Positions 9,688 to 18,832 of a stretch of 64,000 bases of DNA are shown in pieces (position 1 is the stretch's first letter; each line of letters starts with the position of its first letter). Location: assembly GCF_030411995.1 (NCBI RefSeq), contig NZ_JASNRC010000003.1, forward strand, positions 310,001 to 374,000. Reading direction: 5' to 3'. A model generated the notes under the pieces. It ran no database searches. It saw only the letters and a list, made by a program, of their open reading frames with translations, and was not told where the DNA came from. The DNA is from Massilia sp. YIM B02769 (GTDB taxonomy: Bacteria > Pseudomonadota > Gammaproteobacteria > Burkholderiales > Burkholderiaceae_D). The translations under genes and the position numbers were made by a program.

Positions 9688-11343
9688 ATGGCAACAGCCG
9701 CTAAGAAACCAGCAGTAAAACCGGCAGGCAAGACTGCCGCCAAACCGGCCGCAAAAGCAGCCGCAGCAGAGAAACCAGCAGCAAAGAAAGCCGCTGCTGC
9801 AAAACCAGCAGCGAAGGCTGCGGCTAAACCGGCTGCGAAGCCGGCCGCCAAGCCTGCGGCAAAAGCTGCGGCGAAACCGGCTGCAAAGAAAGCCGCAGCG
9901 AAACCAGCTGCGAAGCCAGCGGCAAAAGCTGCAGCCAAGCCGGCAGCGAAACCAGCAGCGAAGAAAACCGCTGCAACCAAGACTGCTGCAACCAAGACCG
10001 CGACCAAGTCGGCAGCCAAGCCAGTAGCAGCGAAGAAGACCGCCGCTCCTGCAAAGAGCGCTGCCAAGACCGCGACCAAAGCTCCGGCCAAGGCAGCAGC
10101 AACCAAGACCGCAGCTAAAGCGCCGGCCAAGGCAGCAGCAACCAAGACCGCAGCCAAGTCGTCGGCCAAGACCGCGACCAAAGCTCCAGCCAAGGCAGCA
10201 AACAAGACTGCAGCCAAAGCTCCAGCCAAGGCAGCGACCAAGACCGCAGCCAAGTCGTCGGCCAAGACTGCAACCAAGGCTCCAACCAAGTCGTCGGCCA
10301 AGACCGCAGCTAAAGCTCCAGCCAAGGCAGTGACCAAAACCGCAGCCAAGTCGTCGGCCAAGACCGCAACCAAGGGGGCGTCTGCGAAGACGCCCGCCAA
10401 GGCAGCGACCAAGACCGCAGCTAAAGCTCCAGCCAAGGCAGCGACCAAAACCGCGGCCAAGTCGTCGGCCAAGACCGCAACCAAGGCTCCAGTGAAAGCC
10501 GCAGCGACCAAGACCGCAGCCAAAGCACCAGCCAAGGCAGCCGCAACCAAGACCGCAGCCAAAGCTCCGGCCAAGGCAGCAGCGACCAAGACCGCAACCA
10601 AGGCTCCGGCCAAAGCCGCCGCAACCAAGACCGCAGCTAAAGCTCCGGCAAAGGCCGCAGCGACCAAAACCGCAGCCAAGGGGACGTCTGCCAAGACGTC
10701 CGCCAAAGCCGCCGCAACCAAGACCGCATCGAAAGCCGCTCCGGTGAAGGCTGCAGCGACCAAGACCGCAGCGAAATCCGCTCCGGTGAAGGCCGCAGCG
10801 ACCAAGACCGCAGCGAAAGCCGCTCCGGTGAAAGCCGCCGCAACCAAGACCGCCGCCAAAGCACCAGCCAAAGCACCGGCCAAAGCCGCAGCAACCAAGC
10901 CGGCAGCCAAGTCGTCGGTGAAAGCCGAAGACTCGCCTGCCGCCCCGGCAAAGTCGGAAGCCACCCTGGCCGCCAACCCGGCAGTCAAGCGCGCGGTCGG
11001 CACCAAGAACGCCGATACCAAGCCGGAAGCGAAGACCGAAGCCAAGGCCGCTCCAGCAGCCAAGGCCGAAGCCAAGCCGGAAGCCAAGGCCGAAGCGACG
11101 CCGGAAGTGAAGGCCGACGCCAAGCCTGAAGCGAAAGCCGAAGCCAAGCCAGCGGCCAAGAAGCCAGCGGCCAAGAAGCCGGCCGCCAAGGCAGCCGATA
11201 CCAAGTCGGAAGCGCAGCCAGCCGCCAAGCAGGCTTCGAAAGAAGCGAGCGGCGAGAACAAGCCGGCCGCACCGGCTCCTGCCGCGAAGACCACGCTGGC
11301 GCCGGCAGCGGCATGGCCGTTCCCGACCAGCAGCCGTCCGTAA
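9688..11343 (+). CDS. Histone H1-like Lys/Ala/Pro-rich protein
   Basis: A 551-residue protein made almost wholly of Ala, Lys, Pro and Thr. Residues about 1-110 are PAAK/AAAK repeats; about 110-410 are many copies of variants of TKTAAKAPAKAAA; about 410-525 are Lys/Glu mixed (KAEAKPEAK). It closes with a non-repetitive LAPAAAWPFPTSSRP. This composition matches bacterial H1-like nucleoid proteins (AlgP/HctB-like) common in Burkholderiales, thought to bind DNA through the basic tail. The alanine-tryptophan C-terminal motif looks conserved in such proteins (from memory). AGAAGGAG lies just upstream of the ATG. The repeats make copy number and length likely to vary between strains. Confidence 0.85.
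   Translation: MATAAKKPAVKPAGKTAAKPAAKAAAAEKPAAKKAAAAKPAAKAAAKPAAKPAAKPAAKAAAKPAAKKAAAKPAAKPAAKAAAKPAAKPAAKKTAATKTAATKTATKSAAKPVAAKKTAAPAKSAAKTATKAPAKAAATKTAAKAPAKAAATKTAAKSSAKTATKAPAKAANKTAAKAPAKAATKTAAKSSAKTATKAPTKSSAKTAAKAPAKAVTKTAAKSSAKTATKGASAKTPAKAATKTAAKAPAKAATKTAAKSSAKTATKAPVKAAATKTAAKAPAKAAATKTAAKAPAKAAATKTATKAPAKAAATKTAAKAPAKAAATKTAAKGTSAKTSAKAAATKTASKAAPVKAAATKTAAKSAPVKAAATKTAAKAAPVKAAATKTAAKAPAKAPAKAAATKPAAKSSVKAEDSPAAPAKSEATLAANPAVKRAVGTKNADTKPEAKTEAKAAPAAKAEAKPEAKAEATPEVKADAKPEAKAEAKPAAKKPAAKKPAAKAADTKSEAQPAAKQASKEASGENKPAAPAPAAKTTLAPAAAWPFPTSSRP
10057..10910 (+). repeat. Degenerate tandem repeats inside the H1-like gene
   Basis: DNA units of about 39 bases recur with small variations, encoding TKTAAKAPAKAAA-like blocks. 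Two places break the pattern with 20-base hairpins, GGGCGTCT-GCGA-AGACGCCC (10376-10395) and GGACGTCT-GCCA-AGACGTCC (10682-10701), which encode GASAKTPAK and GTSAKTSAK. Confidence 0.8.
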
Positions 11344-11367
11344 CGACAGCCCACGCCCGCTTGGGGC

Positions 11368-11410
11368 AAAATACCGCTGTGTGATATGTTCGCACAGCGG
11401 TATTTTTTTT
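11368..11410 (+). terminator. Intrinsic terminator after the H1-like gene
   Basis: Stem of about 14 bp (AATACCGCTGTG / CACAGCGGTATT plus A/T pairs) with an 11-base loop and an eight-T run. It ends only about 17 bases before the yggT start, leaving no room for a separate promoter in between, so yggT may depend on read-through. Confidence 0.92.
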
Positions 11411-11426
11411 ATTTTAAGGAGTCCAT

Positions 11427-11963
11427 GTGCTGCCCATTCTTCAGTTGATCGTCGACACCGCTGCCACCGTGCTGGGCGCGGTCCTGCTCCTGCGGTTCTG
11501 GATGCAGGCCATCCGGGTCCGTCCACCTGCATCCGTGGCGCAGTTCACGTTCACGCTGAGCGACTGGCTGGTCAAACCGCTGCGCCGTGTGGTGCCGGGG
11601 GCGGGCGGCTACGATTGGGCAAGCCTGATCGGCGCCTTTATCGTGGTGCTGCTGGCGACATCGGTGCTGTTCATCATCGGCGCCACGGCCGAGCAGGTGT
11701 TCCTGCTGGCGCTGGTGCGCTTCCTGAAATGGATCATCTACGGATTCATCGCGCTCCTGATCATCGAGGCGATCTTCAGCTGGGTGAATCCGCATGCGCC
11801 GCTGGCGCCGTTCGTGCATGCGCTGAACGATCCGCTGCTGCGGCCGATCCGGCGCGTGGTGCCGCCGATTGGCGGGCTGGATTTGTCGGTGCTGGTGGCG
11901 GTGCTGCTGCTGCAGATTGCGTTGTATGTGATCAGGATGCTTTTGCCGGGCGGAGCGTATTGA
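11427..11963 (+). CDS. yggT: YggT family integral membrane protein
   Basis: 178 residues with two YGGT repeats, each a pair of hydrophobic helices around a DP.LRPIRRVVPP-type loop (residues about 45-65 and 130-150). YggT proteins are inner-membrane proteins linked to osmotic tolerance and, in some bacteria, cell division; the exact role is unknown. GTG 11427 is the start because AAGGAG (11416-11421) is five bases upstream; the ATG two bases earlier is out of frame. Its own terminator follows the stop. Confidence 0.88.
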   Translation: MLPILQLIVDTAATVLGAVLLLRFWMQAIRVRPPASVAQFTFTLSDWLVKPLRRVVPGAGGYDWASLIGAFIVVLLATSVLFIIGATAEQVFLLALVRFLKWIIYGFIALLIIEAIFSWVNPHAPLAPFVHALNDPLLRPIRRVVPPIGGLDLSVLVAVLLLQIALYVIRMLLPGGAY

Positions 11964-11982
11964 AGGGACTTGTCTGGATGTG

Positions 11983-12014
11983 AAAATGGGCAGCGTGGAG
12001 CTGCCCATTTTTTT
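11983..12014 (+). terminator. Intrinsic terminator of yggT
   Basis: A perfect 12-bp stem AAAATGGGCAGC / GCTGCCCATTTT with a 5-base loop, continuing into T7. Confidence 0.92.
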
Positions 12015-12090
12015 GCGTGAGGTGTTCGTGGCCTGGCTTCGTGGTGCGAGCGATACCTCGGCGGACGTGGTTATCGTTGGGGCACGTAAC

Positions 12091-12119
12091 CGCGTGGGCA
12101 CGGAGTGCCCACCGTACGG
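12091..12119. repeat. Single copy of the dispersed repeat
   Basis: CGCGTGGGCAC, GG, AGTGCCCACCGTACGG, the reverse-orientation unit of the family. It is the only site in the window without a facing partner. It lies between yggT and the minus-strand kinase. Confidence 0.75.
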
Positions 12120-12172
12120 GTTGAGCCGCAGGCCATATCATAAGCCAGAGGCCGAGCCGAGCCGCAGGCCGT

Positions 12173-12201
12173 AGCACGGGCCGCGTAATGCGGCCCGTGC
12201 T
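12173..12201 (-). terminator. Hairpin downstream of the PfkB-family kinase
   Basis: A perfect 12-bp stem AGCACGGGCCGC / GCGGCCCGTGCT with a 5-base loop starts four bases beyond the kinase stop codon. It has no T-run. It probably marks the 3' end of the eight-gene minus-strand operon. Confidence 0.55.
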
Positions 12202-12204
12202 AGA

Positions 12205-13146
12205 TTACTTGAAGCGGTAGCCGAAGGCGGCTTCGAATTTGTCGGCGATCTCGGTCGGGGTGAAGCTGTGGTTTTGGCCGCCCTGGTGGCCGATCTTGAT
12301 GGAGCCGAGCAGGCTGGCGAGGCGGCCGGTGGTTTTCCAGTCGTAGCCTTGCGCGATGCCGTACAGGAGGCCGGCACGGTAGGCGTCGCCGCAGCCGGTC
12401 GGGTCGACGATGCTGGCGGCCGGGACCACCGGGATGTCGTAGCGCTCGCCGCCGGCGTAGATTTCCGAACCCTTTTCGCCGCGGGTGATGACCAGGGCGT
12501 CCAGGCGCGATGCGATCTGTTCCAGCGTCAGGCCGGTGCGGTCGACGATCATCTCGAATTCGTAGTCGTTGGCCGCCAGGTAGGTGGCCTGGTCGATGAA
12601 GGTGAGCAGCTCTTCGCCGCTGAACATCGGCAGCTGCTGGCCCGGGTCGAACATGAAGGGGATGCCCTGGGCGGCGCAGTCGCGCGCGTGCTTGAGCATG
12701 CCGTCACGGCCGTCCGGGGCGATGATCGCCACGCGCAGCGGGCCGCAGTCGGCCACGTTGTTCTCGTGCGAGAACTGCATGGCGCCCGGGTGGAAGGCGT
12801 TGATCTGGTTGTTGTCCTGATCGGCCGTGACGAAGCACTGGGCCGTGTAGGCGTCGCCGATGGTCTTGATGGCGCGCGTCTTGATGCCGAAGTTACGCAG
12901 GCGCTCGAGGTAGTCGGCGCCGTCCTGGCCGATGGTGGCCATGATCAGCGGATCGCCGCCCAGCATGTTCAGGTTGTAGGCGATGTTCGCCGAGCAGCCG
13001 CCGTATTCGGTGCGCAGGGTCGGCACCAGGAACGACACGTTCACGCGGTGCAGCTGGTCGGCCAGCAGCGTGTCGCCGAAGCGGCCGTGGTACTGCATGA
13101 TCTTGTCGAATGCCAGCGATCCGCAGATCAGGGTAGGGTGGGTCAT
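12205..13146 (-). CDS. PfkB-family carbohydrate/adenosine kinase
   Basis: A 313-residue ribokinase-fold enzyme. The N-terminal glycine pair (EYGGCSANIAYNL) and the C-terminal signature DPTGCGDAYRAGLL with catalytic base Asp254 are clear. Burkholderiales homologues are usually annotated as adenosine kinase, which makes AMP from adenosine; the substrate cannot be read from sequence with certainty. It starts six bases after the zinc-ribbon gene and is the last gene of the minus-strand run. Confidence 0.85.
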   Translation of the reverse strand: MTHPTLICGSLAFDKIMQYHGRFGDTLLADQLHRVNVSFLVPTLRTEYGGCSANIAYNLNMLGGDPLIMATIGQDGADYLERLRNFGIKTRAIKTIGDAYTAQCFVTADQDNNQINAFHPGAMQFSHENNVADCGPLRVAIIAPDGRDGMLKHARDCAAQGIPFMFDPGQQLPMFSGEELLTFIDQATYLAANDYEFEMIVDRTGLTLEQIASRLDALVITRGEKGSEIYAGGERYDIPVVPAASIVDPTGCGDAYRAGLLYGIAQGYDWKTTGRLASLLGSIKIGHQGGQNHSFTPTEIADKFEAAFGYRFK

Positions 13147-13152
13147 GTTCGC

Positions 13153-14679
13153 TCAGGGATAAAAGACGGCGATGTGGTAGCCGGAAGGTTGAAGGTCGTC
13201 CACGCGGAAGTGGAGCGTGATCGCTTGTTCGACGCGCGGCGCCAGGCCGTTCGCGGTTGGCGTGGTTGCCACGAGATAGTCGCGCGGTGCGAAGACGCGG
13301 CGCACCAGCGGTTTGTCGTTGGCGTCGGTCAGCGACAGCTCGAGGCTGGGCCAGGCTTGCGGCACGGCGCCCTGGTTGCGCAGCTGGGTGGTGAACGCAT
13401 AGGCGCCGCCGCCGAGGGTGGTCAGTTCGCCGGTGTCGATGACGAGGTTGTCGACCTGCGCCGGCAGATCGACGCGGCAGCCGAACAGCGCGCAGCCCGA
13501 CACCAGCGCCGGTTTCGCGCCCGGGAAGCGGGCGGCCAGGGCGCTGCGGAAGGTAAAGGCGCCCTGGGCGAGCAGGATCAGCAAGAGCACGATCGAGCCG
13601 GCCAGCATGGCGATCTTGCGCGTGCGGCCGCTTTGTTCCTGCTGGCGGCTGCGTTTCACGAACTCGGGTTCGTCGCTCTCGGGCACGCGGATCTTCGGCG
13701 GCGCGTCGATCCTGGTCGGGGTCAGGCGCGAGCGCCGTGCCGCGGCCTTGTCGGCGCGTTTTGCCGAAGGCGTGCGGGCCACCGGCGGGGCGCTAGGCGC
13801 CGGTGTGGTGGCGTGGATGATGGCGCCGGCCGCTTCGCGCATCGGCAGGATGGCCGGCGCGTCCGCTGCATGCACGGCCTTCGCTGCCGGTTCGCGCTCT
13901 TGTTCTTGCTCATGATCGTGATCGGGCAGGGCGGTGGCGACGATTTCCTCGTCCACGGGCAGGTCGAAGCTGGGTTCGATGCGGCCGGATGGCGGGTAGG
14001 CGATCTCGGTGGCCGGGGCAAACGCGGGCGGGGTGAGCTCCTGGGCGGTGTCGCCGGCTGTATTCACCTGGGGCTCGGCTTCTCCAGGCATGGCGTCGGG
14101 CAGCGGCTCCTCGTCCGGCGAGGCAACCTTGGGCAGGATGCCGAAGGGGTCGAAGGTATGGTCGAAGTCGAGCGTGTAGACCGGCTGGTCGTCGAAGTTC
14201 GGCGCAGCCTCGGCCTCCCCTACCGGCGTGGCAGCAGCCGCAGGCCCCTCGACCGGTTCAGGCTCAGGCTCAGGCTCAGGCTCAGGTGCAGGTGCAGGTG
14301 CAGGTGCAGGTGCAGGTTCCGGTGCAACAGCCGCAGGTGTATCAGCGTCGACCGGGAGATCGGGCGTGGCAGCAACGTCAGCCGGCGCTTCAGGCGCCTC
14401 GGTTGCTTCAGTTATTTCGATTATTTCAGGCACTGCGGGAACGTCGACGACCGCAGGCGTTTCCGTCAGCGCAGGCGCTTCAGGTGCGGCAGGTGCGGCA
14501 GGTGCGGCAGCCTGCGCCGGCGCACGCACCGGCAAGGCATCGAGATCGACCAGCGACGCGCTGCCGTCGAAGATTTCCTGGCAGGCGCCGCAGCGCACGA
14601 TGCCCCCACGTAGCTTGAGCTGGTCCGAGGCGACCCGGAACATCGTGCCGCAATGGGGGCATTGTGTGGCGAGCGCCAT
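13153..14679 (-). CDS. Zinc-ribbon and DUF3426 membrane protein
   Basis: 508 residues. An MJ0042-type zinc ribbon opens the protein (CPHCGTMF at 8-15, CGACQ at 31-35). A long Pro/Ala/Glu-rich linker follows, then one membrane helix (about residues 355-377) and a C-terminal DUF3426 domain with FGCRVDLP and LRNQGAVPQAWP. It almost always sits next to prmA in Burkholderiales; the function is unknown. The linker contains a perfect hexanucleotide repeat. It follows prmA by 12 bases. Confidence 0.85.
   Translation of the reverse strand: MALATQCPHCGTMFRVASDQLKLRGGIVRCGACQEIFDGSASLVDLDALPVRAPAQAAAPAAPAAPEAPALTETPAVVDVPAVPEIIEITEATEAPEAPADVAATPDLPVDADTPAAVAPEPAPAPAPAPAPEPEPEPEPEPVEGPAAAATPVGEAEAAPNFDDQPVYTLDFDHTFDPFGILPKVASPDEEPLPDAMPGEAEPQVNTAGDTAQELTPPAFAPATEIAYPPSGRIEPSFDLPVDEEIVATALPDHDHEQEQEREPAAKAVHAADAPAILPMREAAGAIIHATTPAPSAPPVARTPSAKRADKAAARRSRLTPTRIDAPPKIRVPESDEPEFVKRSRQQEQSGRTRKIAMLAGSIVLLLILLAQGAFTFRSALAARFPGAKPALVSGCALFGCRVDLPAQVDNLVIDTGELTTLGGGAYAFTTQLRNQGAVPQAWPSLELSLTDANDKPLVRRVFAPRDYLVATTPTANGLAPRVEQAITLHFRVDDLQPSGYHIAVFYP
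14261..14314. repeat. In-frame hexanucleotide tandem repeat
   Basis: Four copies of GGCTCA followed by five copies of GGTGCA (plus-strand reading) lie inside the zinc-ribbon/DUF3426 gene and encode Pro-Glu then Pro-Ala dipeptides. The 6-bp unit keeps the frame, so slippage would change linker length but not switch the gene off. Confidence 0.9.
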
Positions 14680-14691
14680 GCCTGGCTCTCC

Positions 14692-15645
14692 TTAGGCAGA
14701 GGCGGAACGCGCGGGCGGAGCCGACTCCTGGCCGAGCGTGCCGTGCAAGGCAACCCAGCCGTCCTGCTCGGCCCAGACGCCCAGCTTGATGAAAGGTGCG
14801 TAGGCGGCGGCCACTTCCTCGGCCTGGCGCGCCAGCACGCCCGACAGGATCAGCGAACCGCCCGGCGCCACGCGGCCGGACAGCATCGGCGCCATCAGCT
14901 TCAATGGGCTCGACAGGATGTTGGCGACCACGATGTCGAACTTGCCGCTCGCATGGCGCTCGTTCGGCGAGGCAGCGAATGCATCCGGCACGTAGAAGTC
15001 GATTTCGCAACCATTGCGCTCGGCGTTGGCGCGGGCCGATTCGATCGCTTGCGGATCGATGTCGACGCCGGCAACGTCGCCCGCGTCCAGCTTCTTGGCG
15101 ACCATCGCCAGGATGCCCGAGCCGCAGCCGTAGTCCAGCACCGACTTGCCCGGCGCCGGGTGCGCTTCCAGCCACTCCATGCACAGGCGGGTGGTCGGAT
15201 GGCTGCCGGTGCCGAAGGCCAGGCCCGGATCGAGTTCCAGGATCAGGGCGTCCGGGTTCGGCGCCTCGTGCCAGCTCGGCACGACCCAGATGTTCTTGCC
15301 GATGTGGATAGGCTCGAACTGCGATTGGGTCAGGCGCACCCAGTCGGCGTCCGCCACGTCGCGCGTGGTGAAGGCCGGCACGGTGGCCAGCTTGATCGCG
15401 GCGGCGGCTTCGGCGACGATGGCGGCTTGATCCGCATCGATGTCGGTCAGGGCGACCACGCGGCTGTGGTCCCAGGCCGCTTCGGTCGGTTCCATGCCCG
15501 GTTCGCCGAACAGCGGCTTTTCCTGCTCCGTACCCTCGTCGGCGTCTTCGACGGACACCGACAAGGCGCCCGCTTCCATCAGCGCGTCGGACAGGGCCTC
15601 GGCGTGGTCGCGTGCGATTTCGATGACGACTTCAGTCCAGCTCAT
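14692..15645 (-). CDS. prmA: Ribosomal protein L11 methyltransferase
   Basis: A 317-residue SAM-dependent enzyme that trimethylates ribosomal protein L11. Family motifs are [17 protein letters not shown], the SAM-binding [14 protein letters not shown] and [12 protein letters not shown]. The length is close to the E. coli enzyme (293) with a short insert near residue 40. Its ATG overlaps the accC stop (ATGA), so it is co-translated with accC, a gene order standard in betaproteobacteria. Confidence 0.96.
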   Translation of the reverse strand: MSWTEVVIEIARDHAEALSDALMEAGALSVSVEDADEGTEQEKPLFGEPGMEPTEAAWDHSRVVALTDIDADQAAIVAEAAAAIKLATVPAFTTRDVADADWVRLTQSQFEPIHIGKNIWVVPSWHEAPNPDALILELDPGLAFGTGSHPTTRLCMEWLEAHPAPGKSVLDYGCGSGILAMVAKKLDAGDVAGVDIDPQAIESARANAERNGCEIDFYVPDAFAASPNERHASGKFDIVVANILSSPLKLMAPMLSGRVAPGGSLILSGVLARQAEEVAAAYAPFIKLGVWAEQDGWVALHGTLGQESAPPARSASA

Positions 15646-17030
15646 GCGTCAGCCTTGTTTTCCGGGGCCACGACAACCTTGGTGTCGGGGCGGTTTGCCA
15701 GCTTCTGCTCCAGGTAATGGATGTTGGTGCCGCCTTCGATGAAGCGCGCATCGACCATCAGTTCGCGGTGCAGCTGGATGTTGGTGAGGATACCCTCGAC
15801 CACCATTTCGGAGAGCGCGATCTGCATGCGGCGGATGGCTTGCTCCCGGGTAGCACCGTAGGAAATTACCTTGCCGATCATCGAGTCGTAATGAGGTGGC
15901 ACATAGTAACCGGCGTACGAGTGCGAATCGACACGGATGCCAGGACCGCCCGGCGGGTGCCAGCCGGTGATGCGGCCGGGCGACGGCGTAAATTTAAAGG
16001 GGTCTTCGGCATTGATGCGGCACTCGATCGCGTGGCCGGCCAGCATGATGTCGCGCTGGCGGAAACGCAGTTTTTCGCCGCAGGCGATGCGGATCTGTTC
16101 CTGCACGATGTCGATGCCGGTGATCATTTCGGTGACCGGGTGTTCGACCTGGACGCGGGTGTTCATCTCGATGAAGTAGAACTCGCCGTTCTCGTACAGA
16201 AATTCGAAGGTGCCGGCGCCACGGTAGCCGATCTTGCGGCAGGCTTCGGCGCAGCGGTCGCCGATCTTTTCGATGAGTTTACGCGGGATGCCCGGCGCCG
16301 GTGCTTCCTCGATCACCTTCTGGTGGCGGCGCTGCATCGAGCAGTCGCGCTCGCCCAGCCAGACGGCGTTCTTGTGTTCGTCGGCCAGGATCTGGATTTC
16401 CACGTGACGTGGGTTTTCCAGATACTTCTCCATATACACTTCCGGATTGCCGAAGGCGGTGCCGGCTTCGGTCTTGGTCATCTGGACCGCGTTCAGCAGG
16501 GCCGCTTCGGTGTGGACGACGCGCATGCCGCGCCCGCCGCCGCCGCCGGCCGCCTTGATGATGACCGGGTAGCCGATCTTGCGCGCGGTCTGGATGATTT
16601 CTTTCGGGTCATCCGACAGGGCGCCGTCCGAGCCTGGCACGCAAGGCACGCCGGCGCGGATCATGGCCTGCTTGGCCGAGACCTTGTCGCCCATCAGGCG
16701 GATCGAATCGGAACGCGGGCCGATGAAGACGAAGCCCGATTTCTCCACGCGCTCGGCGAAGTCGGCGTTTTCCGACAGGAAGCCGTAGCCCGGGTGGATC
16801 GCTTCGGCGTCGGTCACTTCGGCAGCGCTGATGATGGCCGGCATGTTCAGGTAGCTCAGCGACGATTGCGCCGGACCGATGCAGACGGACTCGTCGGCCA
16901 GCTTCACGTACTTGGCGTCCTTGTCCGCCTCGGAGTGAACGACCACCGTCTTGATGCCCATTTCGCGGCAAGCGCGCTGGATACGCAGCGCGATTTCACC
17001 ACGGTTGGCGATGAGGATTTTTTCAAACAT
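15642..17030 (-). CDS. accC: Acetyl-CoA carboxylase, biotin carboxylase subunit
   Basis: A 462-residue ATP-grasp enzyme that carboxylates the biotin on AccB with bicarbonate and ATP, the first step of fatty acid synthesis. It has the N-terminal [15 protein letters not shown], the ATP loop GGGGRGM and the catalytic [14 protein letters not shown]. The start is the ATG giving [11 protein letters not shown]; a 19-residue upstream extension in the same frame does not resemble the family. Lies 90 bases after accB. Confidence 0.97.
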   Translation of the reverse strand: MFEKILIANRGEIALRIQRACREMGIKTVVVHSEADKDAKYVKLADESVCIGPAQSSLSYLNMPAIISAAEVTDAEAIHPGYGFLSENADFAERVEKSGFVFIGPRSDSIRLMGDKVSAKQAMIRAGVPCVPGSDGALSDDPKEIIQTARKIGYPVIIKAAGGGGGRGMRVVHTEAALLNAVQMTKTEAGTAFGNPEVYMEKYLENPRHVEIQILADEHKNAVWLGERDCSMQRRHQKVIEEAPAPGIPRKLIEKIGDRCAEACRKIGYRGAGTFEFLYENGEFYFIEMNTRVQVEHPVTEMITGIDIVQEQIRIACGEKLRFRQRDIMLAGHAIECRINAEDPFKFTPSPGRITGWHPPGGPGIRVDSHSYAGYYVPPHYDSMIGKVISYGATREQAIRRMQIALSEMVVEGILTNIQLHRELMVDARFIEGGTNIHYLEQKLANRPDTKVVVAPENKADA

Positions 17031-17120
17031 GGTTAGCTTCGGTGTAGGAGAGAAGCCGGCGTCGGGCGCCGGCTGGGTTCGGATCAAGTGGCCGCGGGGA
17101 AGTCACGGCCGGCGAGCTGC

Positions 17121-17588
17121 TTAGCCGATCACGAACAGCGGCTGGCCGAATTCGACCGGCTGGCCATTTTCCACCAGGATCTTGGTCACCACGCCCGACA
17201 CGTCGGCGTCGATTTCGTTCAGGAGCTTCATTGCTTCGATGATGCAGAGGGTATCGCCTTCCTTGATGTTGGCGCCCACTTCGACGAAAGCCGGTGCGCC
17301 TGGCGCCGACGAACGGTAGAAGGTGCCGACCATCGGCGACTTGACCACGTGGCCGGTTTCCGCGGCAACGGCCGGTGCTGCCGGGGCAGCCGGGGCAGGC
17401 GCTGCGGCAGGGGCAGCCGGCGCCGAGAACTGCTGCACGCCCGCTGGCGGCATCATGACCATCTGGCCTTGGGGCATTGCGGACGACTTGACGATGCGGA
17501 CCTTGCTTTCGCCTTCGGTCACTTCGAGTTCAGCGATGTCCGATTCGGCGACGAGGTCGATCAAAGTCTTGAGTTTACGAAGATCCAT
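17121..17588 (-). CDS. accB: Biotin carboxyl carrier protein of acetyl-CoA carboxylase
   Basis: 155 residues. An N-terminal dimer region (1-35) and an Ala/Pro-rich linker (56-77) are followed by the biotinyl domain. Biotin is attached at Lys121 in the EAMKLLNEI motif. The domain also shows the protruding thumb region near residues 91-100 ([10 protein letters not shown]) typical of BCCP. It carries carboxyl groups from AccC to the AccAD transferase, whose genes are not in this window. Confidence 0.97.
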   Translation of the reverse strand: MDLRKLKTLIDLVAESDIAELEVTEGESKVRIVKSSAMPQGQMVMMPPAGVQQFSAPAAPAAAPAPAAPAAPAVAAETGHVVKSPMVGTFYRSSAPGAPAFVEVGANIKEGDTLCIIEAMKLLNEIDADVSGVVTKILVENGQPVEFGQPLFVIG

Positions 17589-17685
17589 GTAGAACCCCTT
17601 GGAATTATTTGTGTTTTAAGAGTAAGCGAAGCGCCAAAAAGAGGGCGCATCCGCGCATGATGCATGAAGTTGGCGTAGATTAACG

Positions 17686-18117
17686 CTATTTAAGCGCAAA
17701 GTCGATGGCAAACCGATATCCGTCCACGCCCAGACCGCTGATCGTTCCGCGGGCGATCGCCGACAGGTACGAGTGGTGACGGAATTCTTCACGCTGGTAA
17801 ATGTTTGAGATATGTACCTCAATAAACGGGATCGCCACGGCGGACAGCGCATCGCGCAATGCCACACTCGTATGGGTGAGCCCGCCAGGATTGATGACGA
17901 TCGCGTCCATGCCCTCGGTACGGGCAGCGTGGATGCGGTCGATCAGCGCACCTTCGTGGTTGCTTTGAAAGCAGGAAAGCGATCCGCCCGCTGCCTTGGC
18001 CTGGGCCGTTGCAGCGCTTTCGATGTCGGCCAGCGTTGCCGCGCCGTACACCGCAGGCTCGCGGGTCCCTAACAGATTCAGGTTGGGACCGTTAAGCAGC
18101 AGTAGCTTTTTCGCCAT
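17686..18117 (-). CDS. aroQ: Type II 3-dehydroquinate dehydratase
   Basis: A 143-residue enzyme of the shikimate pathway that dehydrates 3-dehydroquinate. All family blocks are present: [17 protein letters not shown] (catalytic Arg and Tyr), [21 protein letters not shown] and EVHISN with the catalytic His. The start is the ATG giving [12 protein letters not shown]; a 16-residue upstream extension is rejected. It lies upstream of accBC, as in many gamma- and betaproteobacteria. aroE, two steps on, is elsewhere in this window. Confidence 0.96.
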   Translation of the reverse strand: MAKKLLLLNGPNLNLLGTREPAVYGAATLADIESAATAQAKAAGGSLSCFQSNHEGALIDRIHAARTEGMDAIVINPGGLTHTSVALRDALSAVAIPFIEVHISNIYQREEFRHHSYLSAIARGTISGLGVDGYRFAIDFALK

Positions 18118-18271
18118 GTTTTTGTAGAGTCTATGCTCGAAAGTGACGCATTTTGCCGTCAACAAGGGGTATTGGCAAGCAATAAAATTCTATGCGGATA
18201 AGGGTGACTTGGGCGGCGTTCGGAAAAGAACGACCGTTCGCGAGCCCTGCCGTACCGTCCCGCAGCCTGCC

Positions 18272-18832
18272 TTACAGTGCCGCCAGGTCCGCCTTCAGCT
18301 CGTCGAACTTGAGCTTGCCCAGGTAAGTCTTCTTGACCTGTCCGTCGGCGCCGATGAGGACGGTGAAGGGCAGGCCGCCATTCGTATTGCCGAAGCCGCG
18401 CGAGAGTTCCGTGCCGCCCATGCCGCCCACGTACAGCGGATACTGGATCTTGTGCTTGGCGGCGAACTCGCTCATGGCCGAGGGCGAATCGATGCCGATG
18501 CCGATCACGTTATACCGTTTGCCGTTTTCTTCGTTCGCCAGCGCCGACAGCTCCGGCATTTCCTGCACGCAGGGTCCGCACCAGGTAGCCCAGAAGTTCA
18601 CCAGCACCGGCTTGCCCTTCCATTTCTCCAGGGATTGCGGCTGGCCGTTCAGGTCGTTCAGCGACTGCGCATATAGATTAGTGGAGGCGGTGTGGGCCGC
18701 GCCGCCGGTCGGGGCGATGGCGGTTGTCACTGGCGCTGCCGGTTGCGGCTGGGTTTTATAGCCGAGAAAAGCGCCGAGCGCGCCGAAGACCACGGCCACG
18801 GCCGCGAGTGCTGCCACCTTCTTGTTATTCAT
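18272..18832 (-). CDS. TlpA-like thioredoxin family protein
   Basis: 186 residues: an N-terminal membrane anchor/signal (6-24), a spacer and a redoxin domain with active site WCGPC (Cys85, Cys88) in NFWATWCGPCVQEMPEL. A cis-proline region (GLPFTVLIG) follows. It is probably anchored in the inner membrane facing the periplasm and reduces disulfides, for example in cytochrome c or outer-membrane protein maturation (inference). Its ATG overlaps the stop of the 214-residue gene by four bases. Confidence 0.88.
   Translation of the reverse strand: MNNKKVAALAAVAVVFGALGAFLGYKTQPQPAAPVTTAIAPTGGAAHTASTNLYAQSLNDLNGQPQSLEKWKGKPVLVNFWATWCGPCVQEMPELSALANEENGKRYNVIGIGIDSPSAMSEFAAKHKIQYPLYVGGMGGTELSRGFGNTNGGLPFTVLIGADGQVKKTYLGKLKFDELKADLAAL

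Noticed and set aside
10057..10910. CRISPR-like array
   Set aside because: The repeats are in-frame codons of the H1-like protein, vary in sequence and have no unique spacers.
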